Positions 18,020 to 28,227 of a DNA stretch of 52,759 bases are shown piece after piece (the first letter of the stretch is position 1; each line of letters starts with the position of its first letter). The stretch lies in the NCBI GenBank assembly GCA_038087015.1, contig JASBNA010000128.1, positions 1-52,759 on the forward strand, given 5' to 3'. Both the position numbers and the translations under genes were made by a program. This DNA comes from Cerrena zonata. Lineage: Eukaryota; Basidiomycota; Agaricomycetes; Polyporales; Cerrenaceae. Under the pieces are notes generated by a model. The model ran no database searches. It had not been told where the DNA came from and saw nothing but the letters and a program-made list of their open reading frames with translations.

Positions 18020-19228
18020 CTTTTGTTGGCTGCTGTCTAACTGAGGGAGTAGTTGATCTTGAAGGGTATTAAAGGGTTGTGGGGGTCGGAATCGCAAGCT
18101 AAATTAAACCACCCGTACATCCACAAAATTAAAAACACTCGTACATCCAGTTTAAAACACCCATGCACCGCCAGTTGTTTACCCTTTTCGGCTGGCGGCT
18201 TCTTGTAAGCCTGCCGAAGCGGCCGCCTCCGCTAAACGCCGCCATCTCCGACAAGACGCACCGCCGCTTAAAATACCTGGTGTACGGGGGGCTGTATCCC
18301 CCTGGAAATTCCGTTTCCGCTCGCTGATTCCGTCAAATTCCACATTTAGTACCCAAAAACCACCCTTTGGTGACCTGGTCTTTGGCCCCTGTTCCTGATT
18401 CAAGGCTCCACCAGACGTTCACGTCCACGTCCACGTCCAGTCAGACCCGTAAGAAGTCATGCGTCTAAATTAGAGCTTCCACCAGTTACCCAATCCGTAT
18501 AGGAAGTACGGCATGGTTGGGGTTTCAATTACGAAATTAATCTGATTGTACTACCTTGCCATTGTCAGCTAAACGAGACCCAACAGTACCAGAGAGACCG
18601 TCCACAAGGGTTACAGCAGAGTAAACGCACACCCACCAAGATGCTTAAACAGCCGTACTGACTTATTTTTACTTTTTTCTGTTGCTTTTTCTTTTTTCGA
18701 TTTTTTTTGTATGGCAGTTCTTTATTTGGTTGGTGCAGCAGCTTATTGTCTTTTGGGAAGAGATATTTTTATTATTAATTGATTTGTTAGCATTTTTCAG
18801 CCAGCGGCAAAAAAGTTATTCGAAGGCAAATTCAACTACATCTTCTTTTCATCCTCCATCACTGGTTGTGCTATTACTCTTTGGCTGATCGTTGGGGATT
18901 GTTCAATGGTATATTCGAGAGTGTGAGTCAGTGCTAACCTCTCGTAACCCCAGCTTAATTAGGAACGACCCGTGTCTATAATTCTATTCTTTTCTTTTCT
19001 TTTGTCTCTTTTTTTTTTTGTTTTGTCTCTTTTTTAAGTCTTTTTTTATCGCTTCAATAGTAAATAATTGTGAGTCATCGATTCACTTTGGTAGGTAGTA
19101 CTGATTTAGAAGATTCGGTTTTAGAAATAGGGCTTGTCTCGGGGTTGCTGCATGGACGGCTGAACAGAATCATTTAAATATTATACTGAAATTCTTTTTT
19201 GGAGTTAGACAGAAAAAAAGATACAATT
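18020..19228. promoter_or_regulatory. Divergent GID7 - Zn2Cys6 regulator intergenic region
   Basis: 1.2 kb with no supported gene. Next to GID7 are three Rap1-like sites within 61 bp. Then comes a GC-rich island (about 18180-18440) with GGTGTACGGGGG at 18279-18290 and a CACGTC-type triplet (ACGTCCACGTCCACGTCC near 18421). A T-rich leader precedes the regulator. The GC-rich ORF on the minus strand lacks any family resemblance. Confidence 0.5.
18109..18169 (-). promoter_or_regulatory. Cluster of three Rap1-like sites upstream of GID7
   Basis: CCACCCGTACATCC (18109-18122), ACACTCGTACATCC (18135-18148) and ACACCCATGCACC (18157-18169) all fit the ACACCCRYACAYY Rap1 pattern, about 90-150 bp upstream of the GID7 ATG. 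The first two also resemble the complement of the Candida telomere core GGATGTACGG/GGTGTACGGATG. Binding is inferred. Confidence 0.55.
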
Positions 19229-21982
19229 ATGTCTTCAACCCAGATTCCAGGGATGCTTGGTCAAAAACCCATCCGGAAACGAAATCGAGTTTCCTTGAGT
19301 TGTTTGTTTTGCAAGAAAAGAAAGGTCAAATGTGATAAAGGAGATCCGTGTTCTACTTGTAAAAAATATAATGCAGAATGTATTTACGAACTGCAATTAC
19401 AACATCAGCCAACCAAACTTCGAAAACCGGATTATGAAGGAGTTGAAGAGAGAAAGGATTCGGATAATTCCAATGTATACGATGAGTTGAAACTCTTGAA
19501 AGAAAAATTGGCTTCTTTAGAAGATTCCTTCAAATCGAAAAAGTCCCCCAGTGCTGCTAATAATGAAGAAGCCTTTTTGTTTTCCGATGAAATCTTGGGT
19601 CATAATCCAATTTCTTCCAAAGAAGATTATTATAGTTTCTTCAATCAGGAATGTCCGGTGATTATCTCCAATGCCAAAAGAAAGAATTTTTGTCCATTAA
19701 CCTGGGTTGCTTTAATTAAAACTGATACTGCGTTGGTTAAATTATGGAGATATATTCATATTTTGAAAAGAGCTCAGAAACATGCGGTTTTCGCCATGGA
19801 TAAAAATAGTAATCCGGATTATTATAGAAGACAAGTTGAATGTACTGAAGGATTAACCGATGATATGAAACCTTATAAAGCTAAAAATTTTCAAAAAGCT
19901 CCAAATTATAATACTAGTGATGCTAAAAATAAAATTAATGCTAGAGCAATGTCTTTAGGATTAATGTTTTACGAAGGGGGTATTGATGAAGAATTAGCCT
20001 TGATTGATAAAATTGAATTGGTTTTACCTAAACAAAAAGTTATTTGGAAATTAATTGAACGGTTTTTCTCCCATGTTTATCCATATTTCCCCATACTAGA
20101 TGAAGATGATTTTAGAAGTAAAATTTCCCAATTCATTGGTCCTGAAGCTTATAATGATACTAAAATTAATAATGTGAAAATTGAAAGAAAAATTGATTTT
20201 ACTTATCTTGGTACTTTATTATTAGTCTTGAGGTTTGCTTATTTAACCTTATTTACTAATTCAGCTAGTATTAATGAAGCTAATTTATCAACTGATGATC
20301 CTTCTCCAAAAGCTCAAGATATTAAATACTTATTAAGTAATGTAATCAGTATTGATGTGGTTGATGTTGCTGAAATGTGTTTAAATCAATTCAATCTAGT
20401 TAAAACTTTAACCTTACCTTTATTACAATTGGCCATATATACAAGAGTTTATAGAATATATTCTCCTGAAGATGGTGAAGGTCGTGATAATACTGACTCT
20501 GTGGTTTATACTGGTACTCTACATCAAATGGCTTTTTCAATGGGTCTTCATCGTGAACCAGATTATTTCCCTGAAGAACATCCCGATCCAAAATTAAATA
20601 ATTTACAAAGGAAAATATGGTATGGAATCTTGATTCTTGATGCAAATGATTTTATTTTAACGGGAAGTCCTTTAATAACTCATCCCGAATCTTTCGATAC
20701 TAAAACTCCTTATTATGTTCCAGGAAATGAAAATATTCGAGATATTGAAGTTGAAAAAATGACCGATTCTCAATTTTCAAGATTTGATTCTAATTTTCAA
20801 ATGATTTATGAAGTTTCAAATCTGATTACTTCAATAAAGAAGAAGGTAAATTTGTACGATTTTTCTTTAAAAATAAATGATATGGAAACGCATTTGAAAA
20901 CAACCTATGGAGATTCTTTAGTTGCTCATCTTGGTAGTGGCTCTTTATCAAGAGAAATGGTTTTTGCTAAAAGTGTTAATTTAAAAATCTTTTTCAGTTC
21001 AATTTTTTTCTTATCGGGGATTTATTTACATCTATTCAATTATTATGAAGCAAAAGTTAATTATACTTATGCTTTTTATTATATGAAGAAAATGATGATT
21101 ATTTTAATACCAAATTTATTACCATTTTATTCTGATTTAGTTGAAAATAGTTCCTTTATTTTCAAAAGTTCTACTGACTTATTTGTCACTCCAGGTTTCG
21201 AATTAGTTCTTCATAAGACTTTTATTGCAATTCAATCCTTACATATGAGATGCCGGTTTTCTTTAAAGGATTTTGAATCATCTCCAGATCATATTCATTT
21301 AATGAAGACTGATACTGCTTATTCTGGACATATTAATGCAATTGAAACTTTGACTAAAAATTTATCAATTTGTTCATCTACATTAATGGAAATTACTTCA
21401 GTTTTAAGTAAACGTTATTATTATTCCTGGCGTATGCTAAAAGCATCTACTTTTATTCTAAAGATTCTTAAAGATGATGATGTTTATAATCATGTTGGTA
21501 AAGAACAATCATTATTAAGATTTACAACTCCAATGGTAAATGAATTAAATGGAATATTAAAACAATCAATTAAAAAAATTGAAGAACAAAAAAGGAAATT
21601 GAAAACATCTAATCTAAGATACAGTTCTAATGATATTTCAAATACAGTTGATTCACTGGATGTTCCAATGAATAGATCTTCAATGTCAAATGAAAGTTTA
21701 AGTGTTGGTAGTACTAATTCTGCTAGTATTGATTATGATTTCTTCGGTAAAAGTTCAGTAATCAATCATAATAATGATCCTCAAGTTGATGATTTATGGA
21801 TACAAATGATTTCAGTTAAAGAAAACCCTTTTAATCCATTTACAAATGGAACTTCAGGAGATCAAATCCCCCTAAATTTAGATCAATCGTTCCCAGTAGA
21901 TATCGAAAATGGAGTTCCCTTAGGAGTAAGTGATGATTACTTTGATAGATTAGCATTTGATGATTTTTTCCCAGAAAGGTGA
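19229..21982 (+). CDS. Zn(II)2Cys6 fungal transcription factor
   Basis: A 917-residue regulator from the ATG at 19229; an in-frame TTG ten codons upstream is not taken as start. The N-terminal zinc cluster is C25-x2-C28-x6-C35-x5-C41-x2-C44-x6-C51, preceded by RKRNRVSLS. A short linker with coiled-coil tendency (YDELKLLKEKLASLEDSFK) follows. The long middle-homology region begins about residue 270 (WKLIERFFSHVYPYFPILDEDDF) and includes LHQMAFSMGLHREPDYF and LQRKIWYGILILDANDF, typical of the fungal-specific transcription factor domain. A Ser/Asn-rich, acidic C-terminus (DYFDRLAFDDFFPER) could activate transcription. The target pathway cannot be read from sequence, so no symbol is given. Confidence 0.92.
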   Translation: MSSTQIPGMLGQKPIRKRNRVSLSCLFCKKRKVKCDKGDPCSTCKKYNAECIYELQLQHQPTKLRKPDYEGVEERKDSDNSNVYDELKLLKEKLASLEDSFKSKKSPSAANNEEAFLFSDEILGHNPISSKEDYYSFFNQECPVIISNAKRKNFCPLTWVALIKTDTALVKLWRYIHILKRAQKHAVFAMDKNSNPDYYRRQVECTEGLTDDMKPYKAKNFQKAPNYNTSDAKNKINARAMSLGLMFYEGGIDEELALIDKIELVLPKQKVIWKLIERFFSHVYPYFPILDEDDFRSKISQFIGPEAYNDTKINNVKIERKIDFTYLGTLLLVLRFAYLTLFTNSASINEANLSTDDPSPKAQDIKYLLSNVISIDVVDVAEMCLNQFNLVKTLTLPLLQLAIYTRVYRIYSPEDGEGRDNTDSVVYTGTLHQMAFSMGLHREPDYFPEEHPDPKLNNLQRKIWYGILILDANDFILTGSPLITHPESFDTKTPYYVPGNENIRDIEVEKMTDSQFSRFDSNFQMIYEVSNLITSIKKKVNLYDFSLKINDMETHLKTTYGDSLVAHLGSGSLSREMVFAKSVNLKIFFSSIFFLSGIYLHLFNYYEAKVNYTYAFYYMKKMMIILIPNLLPFYSDLVENSSFIFKSSTDLFVTPGFELVLHKTFIAIQSLHMRCRFSLKDFESSPDHIHLMKTDTAYSGHINAIETLTKNLSICSSTLMEITSVLSKRYYYSWRMLKASTFILKILKDDDVYNHVGKEQSLLRFTTPMVNELNGILKQSIKKIEEQKRKLKTSNLRYSSNDISNTVDSLDVPMNRSSMSNESLSVGSTNSASIDYDFFGKSSVINHNNDPQVDDLWIQMISVKENPFNPFTNGTSGDQIPLNLDQSFPVDIENGVPLGVSDDYFDRLAFDDFFPER

Positions 21983-22042
21983 CGAATTACATATTCTTGT
22001 ATATAATTAGTTTTATGCCCATTTAATAAAAGATTTCTTTTT

Positions 22043-22945
22043 TTATTCTATACTTACTTTCCAGCTTATTAATTTCTTCCCAGTATTCAAGATTAAAATA
22101 TGAGTATTTTCAAAATTTAAACTAATACTTAACCACGACTGGTCGAGTACCCGGCTGACAACGCTCGAGCTGAGGTTTCTGGATTGTAGAATATGATGCG
22201 GACGAGTCACTGCACCGGATCCTGTTGCTGGAGCCTCATAACTACTGATGGCCGAATTCAAATTTTCAGTGAATTGCATTGATTGCAAATGGACTAAAGT
22301 GATGAACTCGTAGTAATCGTGCAAGTCATCATTTGCGATTGGGTCTACCAAGGGCAGCAAATCAATGGCACCGTTAAGCAATGATGTCTCGGTTGACGAA
22401 GGCTCGAGAGCAAAGTCAGCATGTAACGCAGATTCGAAATCCGAATCAAGCGTTACCACCTTCACGTTAACATTTTGGAAAACAGTTGATATGAGTTGTT
22501 TGCAATCCGGAGTAAGTTCACTTCTGTAACATACAATATGATAAGTCGGAAAGAGATGCGGGGAGTTTTTCGAAGGAGTCCTTTGCTTTACCTTTAGTCT
22601 ATTTGACTTATTAAAGTATCCTGCGTTTTTATAACTGGATTCGTTCAATTGAATCTTGATACTATCGTCTATACTGGAAAAAACGAGCTGGTTATATGGA
22701 GCAAACTGTTCTATGCTTGGGGTTGCTCTGAGCGAAACGTGCTCCTGGACCGGGATCGATTTTATGAGTTGCAACAAATCTCTGAAACCAAATTTAGACC
22801 AAGTCTTTGAATCTGCGAGCTCAACCGGCGATTGAGATATAACACTTAGCTTATCGAGGAACGGGGTTTCCTTCACGATCTTCTCGAGGAACTGGGGGAA
22901 CGCACCCACCTCGTTTTCATACACCACACACGATTCGCCAGTCAT
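22043..22945 (-). CDS. Conserved-looking protein of unknown function
   Basis: A 300-residue frame from an ATG at 22945, only 60 bp from the stop of the convergent regulator gene. I do not recognise it. It has no signal peptide or membrane segment and is mixed alpha/beta in character, with hydrophobic strands such as YNQLVFSSIDDSIKIQL, THILILNTGKKLISWKV at the C-terminus and an acidic patch LVDPIANDDLHDYYEF. Base composition is more even (more C/G at third positions) than in its neighbours, as in other moderately expressed genes here. The length and uninterrupted frame make it a real gene; function unknown. Confidence 0.75.
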   Translation of the reverse strand: MTGESCVVYENEVGAFPQFLEKIVKETPFLDKLSVISQSPVELADSKTWSKFGFRDLLQLIKSIPVQEHVSLRATPSIEQFAPYNQLVFSSIDDSIKIQLNESSYKNAGYFNKSNRLKVKQRTPSKNSPHLFPTYHIVCYRSELTPDCKQLISTVFQNVNVKVVTLDSDFESALHADFALEPSSTETSLLNGAIDLLPLVDPIANDDLHDYYEFITLVHLQSMQFTENLNSAISSYEAPATGSGAVTRPHHILQSRNLSSSVVSRVLDQSWLSISLNFENTHILILNTGKKLISWKVSIE

Positions 22946-23321
22946 TTTGGTTGAAGTTGAAAGGATGAGTTGAAGGTTTGAGTCCGAAAAATTTAACTGA
23001 TGAGCCCATATGCAGGTTTATGAATTCTCCATTACCAATACCTTGATCTAGATATACATGGATATACACCTATATCCATTTAGATATCTATGTATAGGAG
23101 ATGATTCTTTTGGTGGAAGGCCAAAGCACCTTTTGAGTTTGAAAACCTTCAAGCTACGGATTCATATTAATTTGCAGCAGAGGTGCACCAATGGCTGTGC
23201 AACATGCCTTAAAGGCACTCGTCTGGGCTGTAGTCCTGGCAGACGGCCGCTCCTGAGTCGACTGTGCGGGCTGGACTGATGCTGTGACTTCGGTTATACT
23301 ATTGCTGTCTACTCCTCTCCC

Positions 23322-23428
23322 ACTGTCTACTGACTACCGACTACTAACTACTGACTGCTGTCTACTGACTACTGACTACTGACTACTGACTACTGACTAC
23401 TGTCAACTGACTACTGTCAACTGTCTAT
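23322..23428 (+). repeat. CTACTGA short tandem array
   Basis: A seven-base unit CTACTGA repeats five or more times perfectly at about 23363-23400, flanked by variants CTACCGA, CTACTAA, CTGTCTA and CTGTCAA. Total length about 100 bp. Confidence 0.9.
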
Positions 23429-23611
23429 TTGCTAGTAATACCTTCTAGTAATACGGGCAATATTCACTGTCTAGTAATACTGACATCTGTGCTTACTGTC
23501 CTGTTCTCCATACTGTCTGTGCTTACTGCCTGTCTATACTTAGTACTGACTAATACAGACAATACTTAGTACCAACTATTAATACTGGCTGACTTACTGA
23601 CCACCGACTCA

Positions 23612-23671
23612 CTGACTTCTTCACCAACTCGCTGACTTCTCCACCAACTCGCTGACTTCTTCACCAACTCC
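23612..23671 (+). repeat. 20-bp tandem repeat, three copies
   Basis: The unit CTGACTTCTTCACCAACTCG occurs at 23612, 23632 (one change) and 23652 (one change at the end), with a further partial copy nearby (CTGACTTCACCGACTGA). Confidence 0.92.
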
Positions 23672-24176
23672 CTTACTGACTTCACCGACTGATTTACTCA
23701 CTTACTGTTCGTTCTGAGTTGGTTCTGACTGCTCCACTTGTTCCTCCTCGTGCAACTTAATACATAATCGCAAATTAATATAAGCTATACGGCTATACCC
23801 CGATACGACCATACTCCTATACGACTATACTGCTCTAAGGCTATACGTCCGTACTACCATCCCGTGCTTACTATTTTACCACCATTAAGGTATCCAGTGT
23901 TGTGCTCCGTGTCGTGGATCCAATTAGACTATAAATACTCTGCGAAGCAAACTACTAAAAAAAGAAAAAGGATACTTTAATTAATTGGTGAGGACAACAT
24001 TAGCAAACCAAGCCTGTTATCCACTGGAGTTCCATACTACACGGTCTTACATCGGTACCTCATCAATAGCCATTGGTTGAAGCTGCACGTCAGACAGTAT
24101 TCGAGTTGTTTGTATTTGAAATTGCAGCATACTAGTGGATTTGGAATATTACTTGGTAACAGGATTAAACTTTAAG

Positions 24177-26684
24177 ATGAAGTCAGATTATCAACTAATA
24201 CTGATAGTTAGTAATGAAGTTCATTCAAATATCTGTCAACATTTACATCCATCAGTATCACAATTGGTTAGTGGATTCATCAAATACTTAAAAGAACCAA
24301 GATATCAATCTCCATTAACTTTGTCCGAACTATCCCGATTATTTCAAAGCTTTTATCAGGATTTAAATTCATTAATCATTAATATTTACACTCAATCTAA
24401 TTCAAATAAACGAAATTTATTATCAAATTCCCAATATTTTGGAGAGAATCCTAAAGATTTTGATTATTTACTAGCAATTGCTAATTACTCATCCTCATCA
24501 ATTAAATTATCGAAAAGAAGTGATCCAGAAGCAAATCTTCAATTAAGAGTATTCAATTTTTACAAATTCTTAATCATTTTTGAATCAATCGAAAGAGCAC
24601 AGTTTGATTTATTCAACTCTTGTAATAATCCTAGTGATGTTAATGAAATTATATTATATAATAAAATTTTCAAATTTGATGAAAAAGATATAGCAATTCA
24701 ATCAATTTTAGATGAGAAATTAAGTTTATTGAAAAATCTAAACTTACCCTTTACTAGTTTAAGTGAAGGTAACGATGAATCAATTGACAAATTGAATGAG
24801 TTTTTCAAAAAATTATCTCCTTCTTCGTCAATCTTATCAAAGATTATTAAGAAATTTAATCAATTAAATGATCAAATCACACCCTTTGCTAAATTGAAAT
24901 GTATTGTTAAGATTCAAAAATACCTTATTATACTATTATCAGAAATTTATGATAATGACTTATCCAAAATCAATAACGATATTTTATTACCTTCTTTGAT
25001 CTATATCATCATCCATTATTCAAATTCAAATAATCTTTATCTTAATTTCACTTTTATTCAAAATTTTATAAACTTGATTGATCCTTATAAAGTTGATGCA
25101 TCAATTTTCACCTTGAACTCTTCATTTTCTTCCTATAAACCCAATAATTATCGTTTTAAAAAACCTTCCCCTTCAAATACTTCTTTAAACCAATCAAGTA
25201 ATCAAGCTTCCAAAAAATTATCTAATAATCTATATCAGTTGTTGAATCTTAATGAATCAAGTGATTTTAACCAAGAAGAAGAAGATCGTGGAATTGATTT
25301 CTTTAATAATGATAAAGACTTGATCAATTACATTCAAGCAAACTATTTAAATAACGGGGAGTTGTATTATTACCTAACTAATTTCGAAGCAATCTTGTTT
25401 TTCTTACAAAATGTTACAATCGATGAATTACCTGACATTGATTCAAATGATGAGATTTTGATTAAACCAATTCATAAATTGGTGGAAGACGAAATTGTGA
25501 CTGATCAGCCAAAGTCAGTCAAATCTTCAGATGATTTGAAAAAAGTCATGATGGAAGAATTTGATGAAACCAGATCGAGGTCTTCTTCCTTGTTGAATAC
25601 TATAAGTACTAAATTTAATGATGCGACCAGTTTTTCAACAAATCGTTCAAGATCAAATTCTGCATCCATCTTTAATAATAAAAATGGTAGTAAAGAAGTT
25701 TTCCCTTCAACTGGTTATGAAAATAATAACACCAACAATAACTTTGAAAATTCAATAATGGCCTCGCCTATACTATCAAATGATTCTAATACTGATGAAA
25801 ACTCAAGTTTAACAGTTATGAAAAATATTTTAAATCGCTTTAGTTCAGTTAGTGTGCTGCAATTCAGACCAACCATTGACGGTGCTTTGAATGATTTGAA
25901 TTCCAATGAATCTAACCATAGAAGATCTAGTTCCTTGATTAATAAATTATCACCAAATCATTCGAGAACTAGATCGTCTTCTTTAGAACAGATGATTTCA
26001 AATAATCCTCTATTCAATGCAACTTCAACATCATCTGCATCCAATCCCACTTCTGGTAGAAATAATTCAACTTCAAGTACCAATAGTACTACCAATGATA
26101 AAAGAAATTCAATTACTTCAAAGTTTACTTCTGGAGTATCTGAATTCATGACTAAATTAAATTCTCCAGTAACTCAAAATCCTCCTAATATCATCCATAC
26201 TAATCCAAAAGGTCATAAATCTTCTTCTTCTTTACATTCTTTACCGGAAAATGATGATAATGATAATCAATCAATTGGTAGCTCAACCATTATTCAAAAA
26301 CGCCCAGAATATAATCATAGAAATCGTACCTCAAGCTTACAAATCATGGATAAATGGTTTAATAATCTATCTACTAATACAACTTCTAATTCCCCTAATA
26401 AAAACGAGAAATTGAAAACTTCCACTGATTCTCCAAATGCTACCGTGGTCGATAACACCGATGGTATGGCTGACAGTGAATCTAACGAAGTCTCGTTATT
26501 TTCAAATTCTTACCGTGAATTAACAAAGTACCAAAATATCGATTTCGATTCTTTGACAATTTCTGATTTGAGAAATTTGAAAAATTATTACGATCAATTA
26601 TGTAACGACCTTAATGTCAATAAGTTGGAACTGAAGACCAGCGACGAGGATAATGACGAAAGGAAAAACATCGATATACTCTAG
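24177..26684 (+). CDS. MUK1: VPS9-domain Rab5 guanine-exchange factor (MUK1-like)
   Basis: An 835-residue protein from the first ATG at 24177 (an upstream in-frame GTG is ignored). Roughly residues 210-430 have the VPS9 pattern: a helical bundle, then PFAKLKCIVKIQKYL, NNDILLPSLIYIIIHYSNSN, LNFTFIQNFIN and, after an insert, LNNGELYYYLTNFEAILFFL. VPS9 domains activate Rab5-type GTPases (Vps21/Ypt5x) at endosomes. There is no C-terminal CUE domain, which separates it from Vps9 and favours Muk1. The C-terminal half is a Ser/Asn-rich disordered tail with RSxS motifs (RSRSSSLL, RSRSNSAS, NHRRSSSLI), likely phosphorylated. Family call is firm, symbol less so. Confidence 0.8.
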   Translation: MKSDYQLILIVSNEVHSNICQHLHPSVSQLVSGFIKYLKEPRYQSPLTLSELSRLFQSFYQDLNSLIINIYTQSNSNKRNLLSNSQYFGENPKDFDYLLAIANYSSSSIKLSKRSDPEANLQLRVFNFYKFLIIFESIERAQFDLFNSCNNPSDVNEIILYNKIFKFDEKDIAIQSILDEKLSLLKNLNLPFTSLSEGNDESIDKLNEFFKKLSPSSSILSKIIKKFNQLNDQITPFAKLKCIVKIQKYLIILLSEIYDNDLSKINNDILLPSLIYIIIHYSNSNNLYLNFTFIQNFINLIDPYKVDASIFTLNSSFSSYKPNNYRFKKPSPSNTSLNQSSNQASKKLSNNLYQLLNLNESSDFNQEEEDRGIDFFNNDKDLINYIQANYLNNGELYYYLTNFEAILFFLQNVTIDELPDIDSNDEILIKPIHKLVEDEIVTDQPKSVKSSDDLKKVMMEEFDETRSRSSSLLNTISTKFNDATSFSTNRSRSNSASIFNNKNGSKEVFPSTGYENNNTNNNFENSIMASPILSNDSNTDENSSLTVMKNILNRFSSVSVLQFRPTIDGALNDLNSNESNHRRSSSLINKLSPNHSRTRSSSLEQMISNNPLFNATSTSSASNPTSGRNNSTSSTNSTTNDKRNSITSKFTSGVSEFMTKLNSPVTQNPPNIIHTNPKGHKSSSSLHSLPENDDNDNQSIGSSTIIQKRPEYNHRNRTSSLQIMDKWFNNLSTNTTSNSPNKNEKLKTSTDSPNATVVDNTDGMADSESNEVSLFSNSYRELTKYQNIDFDSLTISDLRNLKNYYDQLCNDLNVNKLELKTSDEDNDERKNIDIL

Positions 26685-26955
26685 CTTAGTTCATTCTTCT
26701 CTTTGCATTTCATCAATCCCTCATGGCTTAATATATTACCCCGTAAGTAACCATACTAGTAGATTATCGTTATCCTGTATACAGATTTTTTTTTGCTCTA
26801 ACAAAAAAAAAATTATTCCATCACATTCTAAAGTGCCAAACAGTCATTTTACTCAAATATATATACCCAAATATATATACAACGGGATACTTCAAGCTTG
26901 GATGGGGGTATAACATTGCTTGGGAAGTTTGCAATTCAGAGAGACAGTTACGTTG

Positions 26956-28095
26956 ATGACATCAAAACTTGATATCAACTCCAATTCTAATCAGGATAAT
27001 TCTTCGATAAGGAAAAAGAGGACCGATAGATCTAGTGACGATGGTTGCTTGCGTGAGAATAAGAAGATCAAGCTTGATTCCTTGTTGCAGGGCTTGAGCT
27101 TGGGTGATGACGATCAGAATGAGAAGCGTGAAAAGACCAGTGAAAAGACCAGTGAAAAGACCAGTGAAAATACTAGTCTATTGACAAAAGAAAAGGCAGA
27201 AAATGAAACAGAAAGAGCCCCTGTTGATACGGAGGACGAAAACGAATTTGATATACCCACCACCCACTCGTTCATAAGGAGAAAGTCGTCGCCCAAACCT
27301 CCGAATGATTCACCATCATATAGTGTAAATCCATCACTAAAACTTAACAAGTATAGTGTATTCAAGCCGTCTAGCTCTTCGACTCCAGGAAGCGGCTCTA
27401 ATTCTATCGACTCTTATATAACCGATCGGTTGATGGAGCATTTCCAGAATATCATTCAGCTGGGAAATACATTGATTCATTGGTACAGGCCGTTTTCCTT
27501 GATAGTATATCGTTTCCAAAAATGGACGTTAAGGTTATTCAACAGGTTTTTAAGAAAATATAATGCATTACAAAATAATAATAATATTGGCTATAAGAAA
27601 TTCCGACCATTCAAATTCTATTATAAAATAATGAATTTGATCGATTCAAAAGAGATCAATTTCACTTATCAAGACTTAATCAATATATTAGATCAAGAAA
27701 CAAAATTGGAACTAGAAATAATCAAAAAGAAGAGAATATCAAGGGAGGAATCAAATAAAAATTCGGATAATGAATACTCTGATATTAATATTCAAGAATT
27801 AAAGTATAATTACTGGGATAGACTACCAGGACTTAGCAAAGACCTAGAAATGAGTGAATCAAGTATGGCAGACAATGAAAATGTTAAACTTTTTGAACTA
27901 AATGACAATACCCTGTATAATAGTAATGATTATGATTATGACGACATGGATATGGATATGGATAACGATCTAGAAACGGCTGCAAATCTGATTGCAGGTC
28001 TGATCGAATCCAATTACGGTCTGTATTATTACGACTATCGAGACGCAACCAATCAAGGTTTTCAGAATAATATAGTAGCAGATATTAATATATAA
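26956..28095 (+). CDS. Uncharacterised protein with acidic and Lys/Glu repeats
   Basis: A 379-residue frame from the first ATG at 26956 (the open frame continues upstream only from a TTG). I do not recognise the family. Seen: a basic N-terminus with possible nuclear signals (RKKRTDR, ENKKIKLD), an EKTSEKTSEKTSENTS repeat encoded by a 15-bp-like DNA repeat near 27127-27180, a predicted helical core (EHFQNIIQLGNTLIHWYRPF, RFQKWTLRLFNRFLRKYNAL) and a very acidic C-terminus with DMDMDMDND. The core with aromatic and basic residues could bind a partner or membrane. The same orientation and short spacing to the F-box gene give no functional hint. Confidence 0.65.
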   Translation: MTSKLDINSNSNQDNSSIRKKRTDRSSDDGCLRENKKIKLDSLLQGLSLGDDDQNEKREKTSEKTSEKTSENTSLLTKEKAENETERAPVDTEDENEFDIPTTHSFIRRKSSPKPPNDSPSYSVNPSLKLNKYSVFKPSSSSTPGSGSNSIDSYITDRLMEHFQNIIQLGNTLIHWYRPFSLIVYRFQKWTLRLFNRFLRKYNALQNNNNIGYKKFRPFKFYYKIMNLIDSKEINFTYQDLINILDQETKLELEIIKKKRISREESNKNSDNEYSDINIQELKYNYWDRLPGLSKDLEMSESSMADNENVKLFELNDNTLYNSNDYDYDDMDMDMDNDLETAANLIAGLIESNYGLYYYDYRDATNQGFQNNIVADINI

Positions 28096-28125
28096 CTTGC
28101 CTAATTAATAGTAGTTATATGTATT

Positions 28126-28137
28126 GGTGTATGGGTG
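28126..28137 (+). promoter_or_regulatory. Rap1-like GGTGTATGGGTG upstream of F-box gene
   Basis: GGTGTATGGGTG, the complement of CACCCATACACC, fits the Rap1 consensus, about 90 bp before the ATG at 28228. Confidence 0.5.
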
Positions 28138-28227
28138 CGGACCTTTGATAATTGGAAATGCTTAACACTAAAAGCTTTTTCTCCTTTGATCTTATCATCT
28201 TTTACATGATTTATTCTAGTCTACAAA

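Larger units (their letters stand above)
22946..24176. other. Repeat-rich divergent intergenic region
   Basis: 1.2 kb with no supported gene. It contains a GC-rich patch (about 23175-23280), a CTACTGA-type array (23322-23428), scattered TACTGACT/TAATACTG repeats to about 23600, and a 20-bp array (23612-23671). The repeats keep the same strand composition (C/T-rich with ACTG words) over almost 400 bp. Confidence 0.6.

Noticed and set aside
18179..18403. 74-codon minus-strand frame in GC-rich DNA upstream of GID7
   Set aside because: Low-complexity, no homology that I recognise, explained by local GC content.
23058..23279. 73-codon plus-strand frame before the repeat arrays
   Set aside because: No family resemblance and sits in repetitive, partly GC-rich promoter DNA.
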